A DNA stretch of 64,000 nt from positions 1 through 64,000 of the forward strand of contig CAYOSH010000013.1 in NCBI GenBank assembly GCA_964406575.1. Reading direction: 5' to 3'. A program made the position numbers and the translations under genes. The DNA is from WTAW01 sp964406575. Lineage in GTDB: Bacteria > Acidobacteriota > Aminicenantia > Aminicenantales > Aminicenantaceae. Positions 44,550-53,946 of the stretch are shown here, in pieces (positions within the stretch are counted from its first letter, which is position 1; each line of letters opens with the position of its first letter). A model generated the notes under the pieces. The model ran no database searches. It saw only the letters and a list, made by a program, of their open reading frames with translations, and was not told the origin of the DNA.

Positions 44550-45590
44550 TTATTGGGTTTCAAAAAGAGCGATATAGTCGCCGTAGAATTTCTTGAGCCC
44601 TTCTTCCGGCCCGGGATGATGGAGTTCGTATTCTAGCGCATAATCCCCTTTATAGCCGACATCCTCAAGTTGTGCTACACACCATGGGAAGTCGATCGCT
44701 CCTTCGCCAAAATGCTGCATCTCATAGGCATCACCAACCGGCTTGCAATCCTTAAAGTGACAATGGACGACATGATATTTCATGTTTTCCAAAGCTTTTT
44801 TATAATCTGTCCCCGTATCGAACATTAAATTTCCGGGTTCGAACAGAATGCCGAAGTAACGGGATCCCACTTTTTCAGCCAATTCTACGCAGAATTCCGG
44901 CGTTCCGGCTATGCCTGCACTGTGATTTTCAAATGCCATATAGACATTTTTTTCTTCCCCATACTCTGCGGCACGCTGGAACCAGGGAACAACCTTATCG
45001 ATCGAGGCGGGTTCGTCATCACCGGGCACAACCCGGATGGAACGGGCGCCCACAAATGCGGCGATGTCGATCGTGCGTTTGATCTGTTCGAATTCTGTCT
45101 TCAATTCCTCAGGGTCTTCGCTTGAAAAGCCTACACTCGTGAACCTCTCGGGATGGGGCACTTCCCAACCGTGAAATTTGTAGGCCGTCTGACGCCCATC
45201 CAGTCCGCCTCCAGCATAGGTCGAAAGGTTAGCGATCTGAAGCCCATTTTTTTCAGCGGTTTCTTTCAGAGCCTCTATATCACACAGGTCGGGAAAAATC
45301 TGGAGATGGACCTTTTCGTGGGTGTCGACTTTTTTATAACCGGCAGCTGCGATAATCGGAAACGCGTCCTCAGCAGACAGATGGTTGAGGCAGATGCTGC
45401 ACGTGGAAATTCTCGATAAATCGAGCAGCTTGCTTTTTTGGGTTGCCTGAGATTTTTGACCGGTTGGACCACTCCCTTCTTCCGATTTGGTACAGGTCTG
45501 ATTGAATCCCAAGCACAACCCTCCCAAAACCATGGCTCCCTTGGACGCCGTCTGAAAAAACTCTCTCCGCGTTAACTCCTTCTTCGTCAT
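44550..45590 (-). CDS. Tat-exported sugar phosphate isomerase/epimerase-like protein (AP endonuclease-2 TIM barrel)
   Basis: The 346-residue product has a twin-arginine signal (LTRREFFQTASKGAMVLGGLCLG) followed by a xylose-isomerase-like TIM barrel. Metal-site text includes MAFENHSAG, GILFEPGNLMFDTG and VVHCHFKDCK, ending GDYALEYELHHPGPEEG. The start at 45590 has GGAGG seven bases upstream. Members act as epimerases or isomerases on sugars or inositols; export by Tat fits the exported Gfo/Idh/MocA proteins at 56-60 kb. Confidence 0.83.
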   Translation of the reverse strand: MTKKELTRREFFQTASKGAMVLGGLCLGFNQTCTKSEEGSGPTGQKSQATQKSKLLDLSRISTCSICLNHLSAEDAFPIIAAAGYKKVDTHEKVHLQIFPDLCDIEALKETAEKNGLQIANLSTYAGGGLDGRQTAYKFHGWEVPHPERFTSVGFSSEDPEELKTEFEQIKRTIDIAAFVGARSIRVVPGDDEPASIDKVVPWFQRAAEYGEEKNVYMAFENHSAGIAGTPEFCVELAEKVGSRYFGILFEPGNLMFDTGTDYKKALENMKYHVVHCHFKDCKPVGDAYEMQHFGEGAIDFPWCVAQLEDVGYKGDYALEYELHHPGPEEGLKKFYGDYIALFETQ

Positions 45591-45661
45591 TATCAAACCT
45601 CCATCCTTCAATTTTCCCTATATTTAAATTCGCCTAAAGAAAAAAGTCAATTAAGGAGTTT

Positions 45662-47206
45662 TTAATTTATGGACTTTCGCGGCAGTCTCTCATCCCGCAT
45701 GGCCGCATGATAGAGAAAACTGGCCACGATAACTGCACCCTGCATCAAGTATTCGGGAATAATCTTGTCATAAAAATCCATGTTGCTGTGAAATGTGATG
45801 GAATCATTTTCAACGGGATCCTGGAGAAAGGGGAAAATTGGCAATCCAACGGCCTCAAACTCGGCATGATCACTCCCGATGTCCTGGCCCGGGATAAGGA
45901 TGCTGTGCGTCATTCCCAGATCATGGAAGGGCTGCATCCACGCATCCATGACAGGCTTAGCGAGAAAACTATTCATGAGATAGATGCCGCGGATCCTGCC
46001 TGTCCCGTAGTCCAGGTTGAAATACCCGGAAAACCGCGCATGTTCGGGCGTGGGCTTACCGGATTTAAGATTCAAAAAATGCTTCTGGACATATGCTTTG
46101 GAACCCATATGCCCTGTTTCCTCACCCCCCCAGAGTGCAAAACGTATGGTCCTGCGAGGCCTGGCACTTATAGCCTTTAATATTCGTGCTGCTTCCAAGA
46201 CTTGGGCAGCTCCTGTGGCGTTGTCCTCTGCGCCCGTGGCGCCTGCATGAGCATCGAGGTGACCGCCCACCATCACCACCTCATCGGCAAGGTCTGTTCC
46301 GGGCAGTTCGGCAATGACGTTGTAGTCCTTTAGATTTTCTTCGGAATACGTTACGCGGATCTCTACTTCCATCTCCACGGGAATTCCCTTTGCCATGATA
46401 CGCATGATCCGGTTGTAGTGTTCTGCGGCCATAACCAATTCCGTAGCCTGTTGAGGTGCTCCTTCCTCCCAGGGCCTGCCCGGAACTTTTGTGACCATTA
46501 CGACGCCGTCATCATACACTCGTTCGGGAACGACGACAGCCACAGCACCCTCTTCAATCAGAAAGTCGATAATTGTTCTTCGTTGCACTCCCGTACGATC
46601 GTTATGCCGGTCTTTGCGGTCCTGTTTTTGGACTTTTATCTGAGTCGATGCCATCCGATCCAGTTGTTCTTTGGACAAAATAACCGCGTCAGGCTGAAAA
46701 TTGGGCGCCAAGTCCCGCTTTGGTTCTGTAAACACAATGGCTCCCTTCAGTTTTCCCTTGAATGGATCCAAGTCACTCAAAGAGGAAATCTCCTGAAAAT
46801 TCATAAAGATCACCGCCCCTCTCACTTTTCCATTCGTGGGAGCAGACCATGATTGAGGATAGGCAATCAAGGGCATGTACTGGGGCGACATCATGTGGAC
46901 AGAAGTGTATTCATTCTGCCATCCGATCCCGAATTCATATGGATCCAATGTGACATTGGACAACCCATACTCTTCGAATTTCGTTTTGACCCATTTTGCG
47001 GCGGCAAGATAGGAAGGAGACTTGGGCAGTCGAGGACCATAGACATCTGTCATATAACTGACGTCTTCCATAATGTGGGAATTTTGGAAGCCCTCTTCGC
47101 GTATCTTTTCAACGACATCCCAGTATATTTTCTCCTGAGCCATTACCGAGGCAGATAACAAACAAATGCATAGACACACGAGTATGATCTGTGGGGTCTT
47201 GTTCAT
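45662..47206 (-). CDS. M28-family zinc aminopeptidase with PA domain, secreted
   Basis: The 514-residue product has a signal peptide (MNKTPQIILVCLCICLLSASVMAQ), a protease-associated domain and an M28 catalytic domain. Zinc and catalytic residues sit in GGHLDAHAGATGAEDNATG, WGGEETGHMGS and GSDHAEFEAVGLP. The longer frame (to 47356) is not used because GGAGGG lies seven bases before 47206. A decayed homologue lies at 22756-23132. It trims N-terminal residues from peptides outside the cytoplasm. Confidence 0.88.
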   Translation of the reverse strand: MNKTPQIILVCLCICLLSASVMAQEKIYWDVVEKIREEGFQNSHIMEDVSYMTDVYGPRLPKSPSYLAAAKWVKTKFEEYGLSNVTLDPYEFGIGWQNEYTSVHMMSPQYMPLIAYPQSWSAPTNGKVRGAVIFMNFQEISSLSDLDPFKGKLKGAIVFTEPKRDLAPNFQPDAVILSKEQLDRMASTQIKVQKQDRKDRHNDRTGVQRRTIIDFLIEEGAVAVVVPERVYDDGVVMVTKVPGRPWEEGAPQQATELVMAAEHYNRIMRIMAKGIPVEMEVEIRVTYSEENLKDYNVIAELPGTDLADEVVMVGGHLDAHAGATGAEDNATGAAQVLEAARILKAISARPRRTIRFALWGGEETGHMGSKAYVQKHFLNLKSGKPTPEHARFSGYFNLDYGTGRIRGIYLMNSFLAKPVMDAWMQPFHDLGMTHSILIPGQDIGSDHAEFEAVGLPIFPFLQDPVENDSITFHSNMDFYDKIIPEYLMQGAVIVASFLYHAAMRDERLPRKSIN

Positions 47207-47543
47207 CAATCTTCCCTCCAGAATAATCATTTGGTCATGCTCTTCAATGCTGTCTTGCTTGGGGGCAAACAACAGCAGCGATTGCGCAAGTGTGTTCCTT
47301 AGAGTAGCGAGTCTATCCTCTTTTTGCAGAGGATAGCCTTTACACTTTATGTTCAAATTTTCATATCATTTTAGCAGAAAAGTGATAAATTTTTATTAAA
47401 TCATAAAACATACAATATTTTCCAGAGATGGAGCTCTATTCGTCACGGATGTGCCGGACGAATTCTTGACTCTATGGAGGCTTTGTGCTAGATAGATGAG
47501 GTTTGATTCATGCATCTTGGACAGATTTTATTCACATACGGTC
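47207..47543. other. 337-base intergenic region
   Basis: The part near 47357-47410 is AT-rich. From about 47430 a short plus-strand frame reads GALFVTDVPDEFLTLWRL and stops, which may be another gene remnant but I cannot name it. The rest holds divergent promoters. Confidence 0.4.
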
Positions 47544-47813
47544 ATGGAAAAATCGGTATCTGTTACTGTCAGATTTATCACTCTGATGCAACGATACTCT
47601 GGTCGAAGAGAATTCAAGATGGCTCTTCCGAACGATCCCAGCAAAGCTATTGAAGCCATCATCACCCATTTTCACATTCCTTGGAAAGACAACCTCGAAA
47701 AACGAACACGGATTTTCATCAACAAACAGTTTGCAGAGTCTTACATCAAGCGTGGAGAGAAGCTGAAAACAGATGATCTTATTGCGTTCATTCCCATCAG
47801 TGGAGGAGGATGA
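47544..47813 (+). CDS. MoaD/ThiS-like ubiquitin-fold sulfur carrier
   Basis: The 89-residue product begins MEKSVSVTVRFITLMQRYSGRREF and ends LIAFIPISGGG, the glycine end used for activation and thiocarboxylate formation in MoaD/ThiS proteins. The order of short strands and helix fits beta-grasp. An ATG at 47496 extends the frame by 16 residues, but the 5' end is then unusual. It may serve molybdopterin, tungstopterin or another sulfur transfer. No partner E1-like gene is adjacent. The symporter gene follows 33 bases on. Confidence 0.65.
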   Translation: MEKSVSVTVRFITLMQRYSGRREFKMALPNDPSKAIEAIITHFHIPWKDNLEKRTRIFINKQFAESYIKRGEKLKTDDLIAFIPISGGG

Positions 47814-47846
47814 GTTTAATCACCAATAAGGACTAAGCCCGAATAG

Positions 47847-49469
47847 ATGAATACATTCCAAGCGCTGGATTGGGTTGTCGTAGGGCTGTACTTTTCCATC
47901 ATTCTCGGAATCGCCCTCTGGGTCCTCCGGCAAAAACAGGAGTCCCCCACCGATTACTTCCTGGCAGGCCGGCATGTGGGTTGGTTTGTGATCGGGGCTT
48001 CCATCTTTGCCTCCAATATCGGTTCTGAACACATCGTGGGACTAGCGGGCACTGCGGCTAAATCCGGAGTGGTCATGGGGCACTATGAACTCCATTCTTG
48101 GCTGGTCCTGCTCTTGGGGTGGGTGTTTGTACCTTTTTATATGCGCAGCAAAGTGTTCACTATGCCGGAATTCCTGGAGAAGCGATACGCTCCGGAAGCA
48201 AGATGGTTTCTGTCCCTGATCACTCTCGTCGGATACGTACTCACAAAAGTGTCTGTCACCGTTTACGCTGGAGCCGTTGTTTTTAAGGTCCTCATGGGGA
48301 TCGATTTCTGGACAGGAGCGCTGATCGTTGTCGTTCTCACCGGTATTTACACGGTATTGGGCGGATTGAAGGCTGTGGTCTACACCGAAACACTTCAGAC
48401 AATTGTCCTCATTGCAGGTTCAGTGACAGTCACCGTCATCGGCCTGATCAAAATCGGGGGCTGGAATAATCTGGTCTCCATTGCCGGAGTTGACCACCTC
48501 AACTTGTTCCTGCCGGCTAACCATCCTGACTTCCCATGGACTGGAATGATCTTTGCGCCACCTATCGTGGGCCTCTGGTATTGGTGCACAGACCAGTACA
48601 TCGTTCAGCGCACCCTGGCCGCAAAAAATGAAACACAGGCGAGGAGAGGGACCATATTTGCGGCCTATCTGAAACTACTGCCCTTCTTTATATTCATCAT
48701 TCCTGGTGTTATCGCTTTTGCTCTTTCCAAAACCGGATATTTCCAACTTCTCGAAGCAGACCAGGCGTTCCCCACATTGGTTAAAACGCTCTTGCCCACC
48801 GGACTCAGGGGATTGGTAGCCGGAGGACTTCTGGCTGCACTCATGAGCTCATTGGCTGCGGTGTTCAACTCTTGCTCCACGTTGTTCACTATGGATATCT
48901 ACAAAAAACTCAAACCTCAGGCATCAGCGAGAACATTGGTCGCAGTGGGACGTATTGCGACCGGTGTGGTCGTTGTGTCTGGGATCTTCTGGATTCCCTT
49001 CATGAAGTACATTTCCGGAGAACTCTATCACTATATTCAAAGTGTGCAGGCCTATATCGCACCACCTATTGCCGCAGTTTTTCTTTTGGGATTGTTTTTT
49101 AAACGGATAAATGCCCGTGGCGCAATGGCTGCACTTGTGGGTGGATTTTTGCTGGGCATGGGCCGGTTGATCGCAGAAATTCTCAAGGAAAACCTGAGTG
49201 GGTTGTTGTATGCCTTCGCAAACTTGAATTTTCTTCATTTCTGCATCTTCCTGTTTTTGCTCTGCATCGTCGTGATGGTCGGTGTGAGCCTCCTCACTCC
49301 TGCGCCACTGTATGAAAAAATCGAAGGGCTCACTTATGCGACAACGGTTGCTGCTGATAAAGCCCGCTCTCGAGCGAGCTGGAACACCAGAGATGTCGTT
49401 CTTTCGGTGATCATCATCGTAATCCTTGCCCTTGTCCTGCTGTACTTCTCGCCATTGATCCTATCTTGA
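47847..49469 (+). CDS. Sodium:solute symporter (SSS family), sugar type
   Basis: The 540-residue product has 13-15 membrane segments. Family signatures include ESPTDYFLAGRHVGWFVIGASIFASNIGSEHIVGLAGTAA and the AGLLAALMSSLAAVFNSCSTLFTMDIY-like sodium site (here GGLLAALMSSLAAVFNSCSTLFTMD). This is the SGLT-like branch for sugars and inositols. It lies before the isomerase and xylulokinase genes on the same strand, so pentose import is likely. Confidence 0.9.
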   Translation: MNTFQALDWVVVGLYFSIILGIALWVLRQKQESPTDYFLAGRHVGWFVIGASIFASNIGSEHIVGLAGTAAKSGVVMGHYELHSWLVLLLGWVFVPFYMRSKVFTMPEFLEKRYAPEARWFLSLITLVGYVLTKVSVTVYAGAVVFKVLMGIDFWTGALIVVVLTGIYTVLGGLKAVVYTETLQTIVLIAGSVTVTVIGLIKIGGWNNLVSIAGVDHLNLFLPANHPDFPWTGMIFAPPIVGLWYWCTDQYIVQRTLAAKNETQARRGTIFAAYLKLLPFFIFIIPGVIAFALSKTGYFQLLEADQAFPTLVKTLLPTGLRGLVAGGLLAALMSSLAAVFNSCSTLFTMDIYKKLKPQASARTLVAVGRIATGVVVVSGIFWIPFMKYISGELYHYIQSVQAYIAPPIAAVFLLGLFFKRINARGAMAALVGGFLLGMGRLIAEILKENLSGLLYAFANLNFLHFCIFLFLLCIVVMVGVSLLTPAPLYEKIEGLTYATTVAADKARSRASWNTRDVVLSVIIIVILALVLLYFSPLILS

Positions 49470-49511
49470 ACAGGAGATGTGGATTATTAAGGAGTGTTTT
49501 GGAGGGAAAAA

Positions 49512-50618
49512 ATGAATAAAATGCTTAAAGATCTTCGTTACCAGAATTTGGCCATCTCTCCTGAAAAGATGCTTCAAAATCTGAAAAAGGATCTGGAGAT
49601 CAATGTCTCAGTCGGCATTTGGTATTTCACTCCAGGAGGAGGTCGGTTTCACGACAGGTTCGTCGAAGAGGCCACAATTCCCGATCGGATCGAAATGGCA
49701 GCTGAAATGGCCGGGTTGGGAGTGAAGGGCATCGAAGCCCACTATCCCGATGAGGTGAACGAAGAGAATGCTCATCTCTATAAAAAGCTAGAAGAAGAGA
49801 CCGGAATCAGGTTGGTTGCGGTTCCCTTTTCTCACTTCTTCGACAAGATGTTCGAGTTCGGCTCACTCTCCAATCCCAACCCAGACATACGAAAAAAAGC
49901 CACAGAGATCGCTGTCGGCGGGTTGAGACTGGTTAGAGATATGGACGCAGATATGGCCATATCCTGGCCCGGAATGGATGGTTACCGCTATTTGCACGGA
50001 AAACCCTTTATGCAGATGTGGGATCTCCTTGAAACAGCAATGGCAGAGGCCATGGATACAGTGCCCGGAGTGAGGGTCGCCATCGAGCCCAAAGGGTATG
50101 AGCCTGTGCCTAATAATATCTATCGCACGACAGCAGAAGGATTGTTAGCCGCCCAAAGGATTGAAAAGAAAATGAAGAATCCTGAAAATCGTCGACTCCT
50201 TGATGAGGGACATACCTTGGTCGGTCTCAATCCAGAAGTGGGTCATGTCAAGATGAGCTTCGAGATCCTTCCAGCGGCATTCTCCTTGGTAATGATGGAT
50301 GGTCGTCTTGCCCACACACACTGGAACAGCCAACCTGACGGCAATTACGACCAGGACAACAACATCGGTGTCGTCAATCCCCAAGAGACTGAAGCTTTGC
50401 TGTATTCTCTCTGGGCCTACGGATATAAGGAGTATTTCGGGATCGACATCAATCCTGAGAACATGCCTGTGCAAAAGGCTGTAGAATTGAACATCATGGC
50501 GCTCGAAAGAATGAAAGAGAGGGTCAGGCGCCTTCCCCATGAGAAAATCATAGAGTGTCATCTCCATTCGGAAACTCACCGGGGTGAACTGGAGGAGATC
50601 CTCATCAATAACTGGTAG
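49512..50618 (+). CDS. Xylose-isomerase-like TIM barrel protein
   Basis: The 368-residue product begins MNKMLKDLRYQNLAISPEKM. GGAGGG lies five bases before the ATG at 49512. Metal-site text includes VAIEPKGYEPVP (Glu), GLNPEVGHVKMS and LAHTHWNSQPDGNYDQDNNIG, the order seen in xylose or rhamnose isomerases (IEPKPNEP; HxxDxxN). It is shorter than class-II XylA and diverged from class I. Its place between the symporter and xylulokinase genes supports aldose-ketose isomerisation, probably of xylose. Confidence 0.8.
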   Translation: MNKMLKDLRYQNLAISPEKMLQNLKKDLEINVSVGIWYFTPGGGRFHDRFVEEATIPDRIEMAAEMAGLGVKGIEAHYPDEVNEENAHLYKKLEEETGIRLVAVPFSHFFDKMFEFGSLSNPNPDIRKKATEIAVGGLRLVRDMDADMAISWPGMDGYRYLHGKPFMQMWDLLETAMAEAMDTVPGVRVAIEPKGYEPVPNNIYRTTAEGLLAAQRIEKKMKNPENRRLLDEGHTLVGLNPEVGHVKMSFEILPAAFSLVMMDGRLAHTHWNSQPDGNYDQDNNIGVVNPQETEALLYSLWAYGYKEYFGIDINPENMPVQKAVELNIMALERMKERVRRLPHEKIIECHLHSETHRGELEEILINNW

Positions 50619-50627
50619 GATATCATC

Positions 50628-52289
50628 ATGAACAAAGAACTTTTTGCAGGATTGGATGTGTCCACACAAAGCTGCAAGCTCGTGGTTATTGATACAGAAG
50701 CAGAAGAAGTCATTCATGTTAATTCTGTGATCTATGATGAGGATCTGCCAAAGTACAAGACACAAAACGGTGTGATACAAGGCCTTGGCCTTGGAGTGTC
50801 TGAATCTGATCCAAAGATGTGGGTGGATGCCATACACATGGCCTTTGGGAGGTTGAAAGCATCAGATGTCTCTCTGGAACACATTCGTTCCATTTCTGTC
50901 TCAGGTCAACAACACGGCCTCGTCGCACTGGATGATGAGGGGAATCTGACCCGTCCACGGAGCAAATTGTGGAACGATTTCTCAACGGCTGAGGAGTGTG
51001 GAATTTTGACCGATCGTGTGGGTGGCCAGGAAGCCATGATCCAAGAAGTGGGAAACAGCCAGAGGACAGGATACACAGCCCCTAAAATCTTCCATATGTA
51101 CCGGCATGAAAAAGAGATCTATCAAAAGTCGACGACCTTTTTTGTGGTTCACAATTACGTCAACTGGTTCCTGACTGGTGGTAAAGAAGGGGGTGTGCGG
51201 GTCATGGAGCCGGGCGACACATCCGGTATGGCTCTGTGGAATCCCAGTTCTGGAAAATGGTCGGACAAAGCCATCGGAGCCATCGATCCAGGGTTGAGGG
51301 GTAAACTCCCGCCGATCAAACCGTCTGATCAAAGCATTGGACGTATATCGCAAACTCTGGTTGAAAAATACGGATTTTCACCAAACTGCACTATCGATGC
51401 CGGGTCGGGAGACAACATGTACGGAGCCATCGGCACTGGCAACGTCCGCCCCGGGATCGTGAGCGTCAGTCTGGGCACCAGCGGAACGGCTTTTTCATTC
51501 ATGGAAGAGCCCTTTACCGATCCCACCGGAGAGATCGCTTCCTATTGCGATAGTACGGGACACTTCCTTCCTTTGCTCTGTGTCTCCAACCTGGCGAACG
51601 GATACAATCAAATTCTCACCCAGTTTGGACTGACCCACGAAAAGTTCAACCAGATCGTCCGGAAAACAAAACCGGGGAATGACGGGAAACTGCTTATCCC
51701 CTGGTACAGCGGAGAAAGGACACCGGATCTTCCTCATGCTGCGCCTGTGTATTTCGGGTTCGGATTGGAGGATTTTACCAGAGAAATTCTCTGCCGGGCA
51801 GTTTTAGAGGGTCACGTTCTCAGCCTCTACGACGGTTTCCGCCGCATGTCGCTGGATACCGATGAAATCCGTCTGACTGGAGGATTATCTCAATCTGAGG
51901 CCTGGTGTCAGACGATCGCCAATGTCTTCGAAGCAGAAACTGTTCCCGTTGAGGGTGAAGGCGCGGCGTTGGGAGCCGCTTTACATGCAGCATGGGTGTG
52001 GTTCAAGGAAAACGGCGGACATGATTCTATTCAAGAGGTGGTGGATCCCTTTGTCATCTTTGATGAAAAAAAACGAAAAAAACCGGAGACAGCAAACATC
52101 CCCGTCTACCGGGCTATGAAACGACTCTTTCACGCTTTAAGTCTAAGGCTAAGAGGACAAAAAGGAGATGACCCGTTTTCTTTAAGAACCGATCTTTCGT
52201 CTCTCATAGATCAACCTAAAAAAAAAGAAAACCTGAGAGGATATTTAGCCTGTGCTGTTGTATGTGTCGTTTTGAGTGTGATACACTGA
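50628..52289 (+). CDS. xylB: Xylulokinase (FGGY family)
   Basis: The 553-residue kinase phosphorylates D-xylulose. FGGY landmarks: FAGLDVSTQSCKLVVID, SVSGQQHGLVALDDEG, WNDFSTAEEC, GDNMYGAIGTGNVRPGIVSVSLGTSG, GLSQSEAWCQTIANVF and EGEGAALGAALHAAW. Most members end soon after the last of these, at about 490-510 residues. This one carries about 45 more residues ending in LACAVVCVVLSVIH, which look like read-through of non-coding DNA. The start is 10 bases after the isomerase stop. Confidence 0.92.
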   Translation: MNKELFAGLDVSTQSCKLVVIDTEAEEVIHVNSVIYDEDLPKYKTQNGVIQGLGLGVSESDPKMWVDAIHMAFGRLKASDVSLEHIRSISVSGQQHGLVALDDEGNLTRPRSKLWNDFSTAEECGILTDRVGGQEAMIQEVGNSQRTGYTAPKIFHMYRHEKEIYQKSTTFFVVHNYVNWFLTGGKEGGVRVMEPGDTSGMALWNPSSGKWSDKAIGAIDPGLRGKLPPIKPSDQSIGRISQTLVEKYGFSPNCTIDAGSGDNMYGAIGTGNVRPGIVSVSLGTSGTAFSFMEEPFTDPTGEIASYCDSTGHFLPLLCVSNLANGYNQILTQFGLTHEKFNQIVRKTKPGNDGKLLIPWYSGERTPDLPHAAPVYFGFGLEDFTREILCRAVLEGHVLSLYDGFRRMSLDTDEIRLTGGLSQSEAWCQTIANVFEAETVPVEGEGAALGAALHAAWVWFKENGGHDSIQEVVDPFVIFDEKKRKKPETANIPVYRAMKRLFHALSLRLRGQKGDDPFSLRTDLSSLIDQPKKKENLRGYLACAVVCVVLSVIH

Positions 52290-52314
52290 CTGTCTTTTTA
52301 AGGAGAGATCTGAA

Positions 52315-53757
52315 ATGAAGGCAAAAAAAAGTTTCGGCATAATTTTATTCATTATGTTACTTATCATGGTCAGCAGTTCTTACGCCCAGGTGCCAAAGCC
52401 GGGTTCAGGGAGAGATGCGGCGAATTTTATTCCGATGCGGGAACGTGTCAAGCTCATGGAAAAGTTCTGGGCATGGAAAAAGAAGAACGTGCTTCCGAAA
52501 ATCATGCGAGAACAAGGGGTGGACATGTGGATTATCCGTAATGATGAGGAGCCTCTTTACCGGCAGACATCGTACAGAGAACATCCGGTTTACCTTTCGC
52601 TACTTCCGGCAAACCATGAGGGCATGGTAATACCGAGCAAATTTGCGCAGAGATCCATGGACGTCCCCGAAACTCTGGTATTTTTTGACACGGGAAGTGA
52701 AATTCAGTACCTTGAGCCGAAAGATTTTGCCGAACTCGCACAAATGGTGAGAGAAAGGGACCCCAAAAAGATTGCAATAAGTATGAAGAACCTGTATATC
52801 CGGAAACAGAAAATCGGAGACTCGGAACAGATAACCATAATCACGAGCGACGACATGCAACGAGCTCTGGGAAGTGAATATGCTTCCCGCACCGTTAATT
52901 CGTTGCAACTGGGCATACTGTGGCTCTCGATTATAGGTCCGGAGCAGCGAAGTGCGTACCGCTATGTGCAGGGGGTGCAAAACGACATTCTTGCGGAAGC
53001 CTTTTCGAATAAAGTTATTATGCCCAATGTCACCACAATCGAAGATCTGAATTGGTGGATACGGAACAGGTGTCAGGATCTTCATCTGGATATTGATAAC
53101 CATCCATCGGTTGTCGTGCTGAGAAGGCCGTCGAAGATCGCTGAATACCCAGAATCCGCTCAATATTTCCGTCGCGGCAGTGCCGGAAATGGTGCTGATG
53201 TGATCATCAGGCGCGGAGATATTGTGGGATTGGATTCAGATATCATGCTGCTCGGCCTGGAAACTGATTCTCAGCAGTTTGCCTATGTGTTGCAAGAGGG
53301 TGAGACTGATGTCCCTGAAAGTTTGAAGGAGGCGTTACGGCTTATGAACGAGATGATCGATGCCTACAGAGCGGCCTACGTGTTGGGCCGTACCGCAGAG
53401 GAGATCCGTGAAGCCGGTAACAAGATCGAGCCGAATGATCCGCGTATACTCAGAGCAAGATTCGGATTCCATCCCCCTCCGATGTTCATCCGGCGATTTT
53501 CTCAGAACGGCTTGCAATTCTCGCGAGGGACGTACGTTGCGGGAATCGGTCCCGGCTACAAACAGCATCCTCTGTACTCCCCTGCCCTCACACTCCATTA
53601 CAATACGCTTTATGCGCATGAACCCTCTTTCACTTTTGCCGTTCCGGAATGGGGTGAAGACGGTTTATCATTTGCAGTGGAACAGCTCGTGGTGTTTACT
53701 GAAAGAGGATGCGAATATCTCGACAGAGCAAACCTCGAGTGGCATGTCATCAAATAA
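52315..53757 (+). CDS. M24-family X-Pro aminopeptidase-like protein, secreted
   Basis: The 480-residue product has a signal peptide (to about 25) and the two-domain creatinase/aminopeptidase P layout. Residues from the N-terminal domain include VLPKIMREQGVDMWII. Metal-ligand candidates are D and D in GLDSDIMLLGLETDSQQF, His in ALTLHYNTLYAHEPSF, Glu in the same segment and Glu in AVEQLVVFTERG. AAGGAG lies upstream of the ATG. It is likely periplasmic and helps cut X-Pro peptides. Two decayed copies of similar genes are in this window. Confidence 0.83.
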   Translation: MKAKKSFGIILFIMLLIMVSSSYAQVPKPGSGRDAANFIPMRERVKLMEKFWAWKKKNVLPKIMREQGVDMWIIRNDEEPLYRQTSYREHPVYLSLLPANHEGMVIPSKFAQRSMDVPETLVFFDTGSEIQYLEPKDFAELAQMVRERDPKKIAISMKNLYIRKQKIGDSEQITIITSDDMQRALGSEYASRTVNSLQLGILWLSIIGPEQRSAYRYVQGVQNDILAEAFSNKVIMPNVTTIEDLNWWIRNRCQDLHLDIDNHPSVVVLRRPSKIAEYPESAQYFRRGSAGNGADVIIRRGDIVGLDSDIMLLGLETDSQQFAYVLQEGETDVPESLKEALRLMNEMIDAYRAAYVLGRTAEEIREAGNKIEPNDPRILRARFGFHPPPMFIRRFSQNGLQFSRGTYVAGIGPGYKQHPLYSPALTLHYNTLYAHEPSFTFAVPEWGEDGLSFAVEQLVVFTERGCEYLDRANLEWHVIK

Positions 53758-53791
53758 TTTTAACTTATTCACTTTTACGATGCCGGCCTGA

Positions 53792-53941
53792 TTTTCGCAT
53801 TGGACTGCTTATAACGAAATGATCGGAGGCGGCGGTTGGGGTGGTCGTCAAGCCGGAAAATCTGGTTATCTTATACGTTTGATCGATGGCCAATGGACGC
53901 CCACCTCTCCCGATAGGGGTCTCAGCGGCGAACATGGCTGA
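53792..53941 (+). pseudogene. Fragment of a ThuA-like protein (tentative)
   Basis: A 49-codon open stretch after a TGA reads HWTAYNEMIGGGGWGG then RQAGKSGYLIRLIDGQW and ends SGEHG. No start codon fits. The GGGWGGR-type text is found in ThuA-like glutamine-amidotransferase-fold proteins, as far as I recall. It lies between the M24 gene and the HEAT gene. Confidence 0.3.
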
Positions 53942-53946
53942 TAAAG

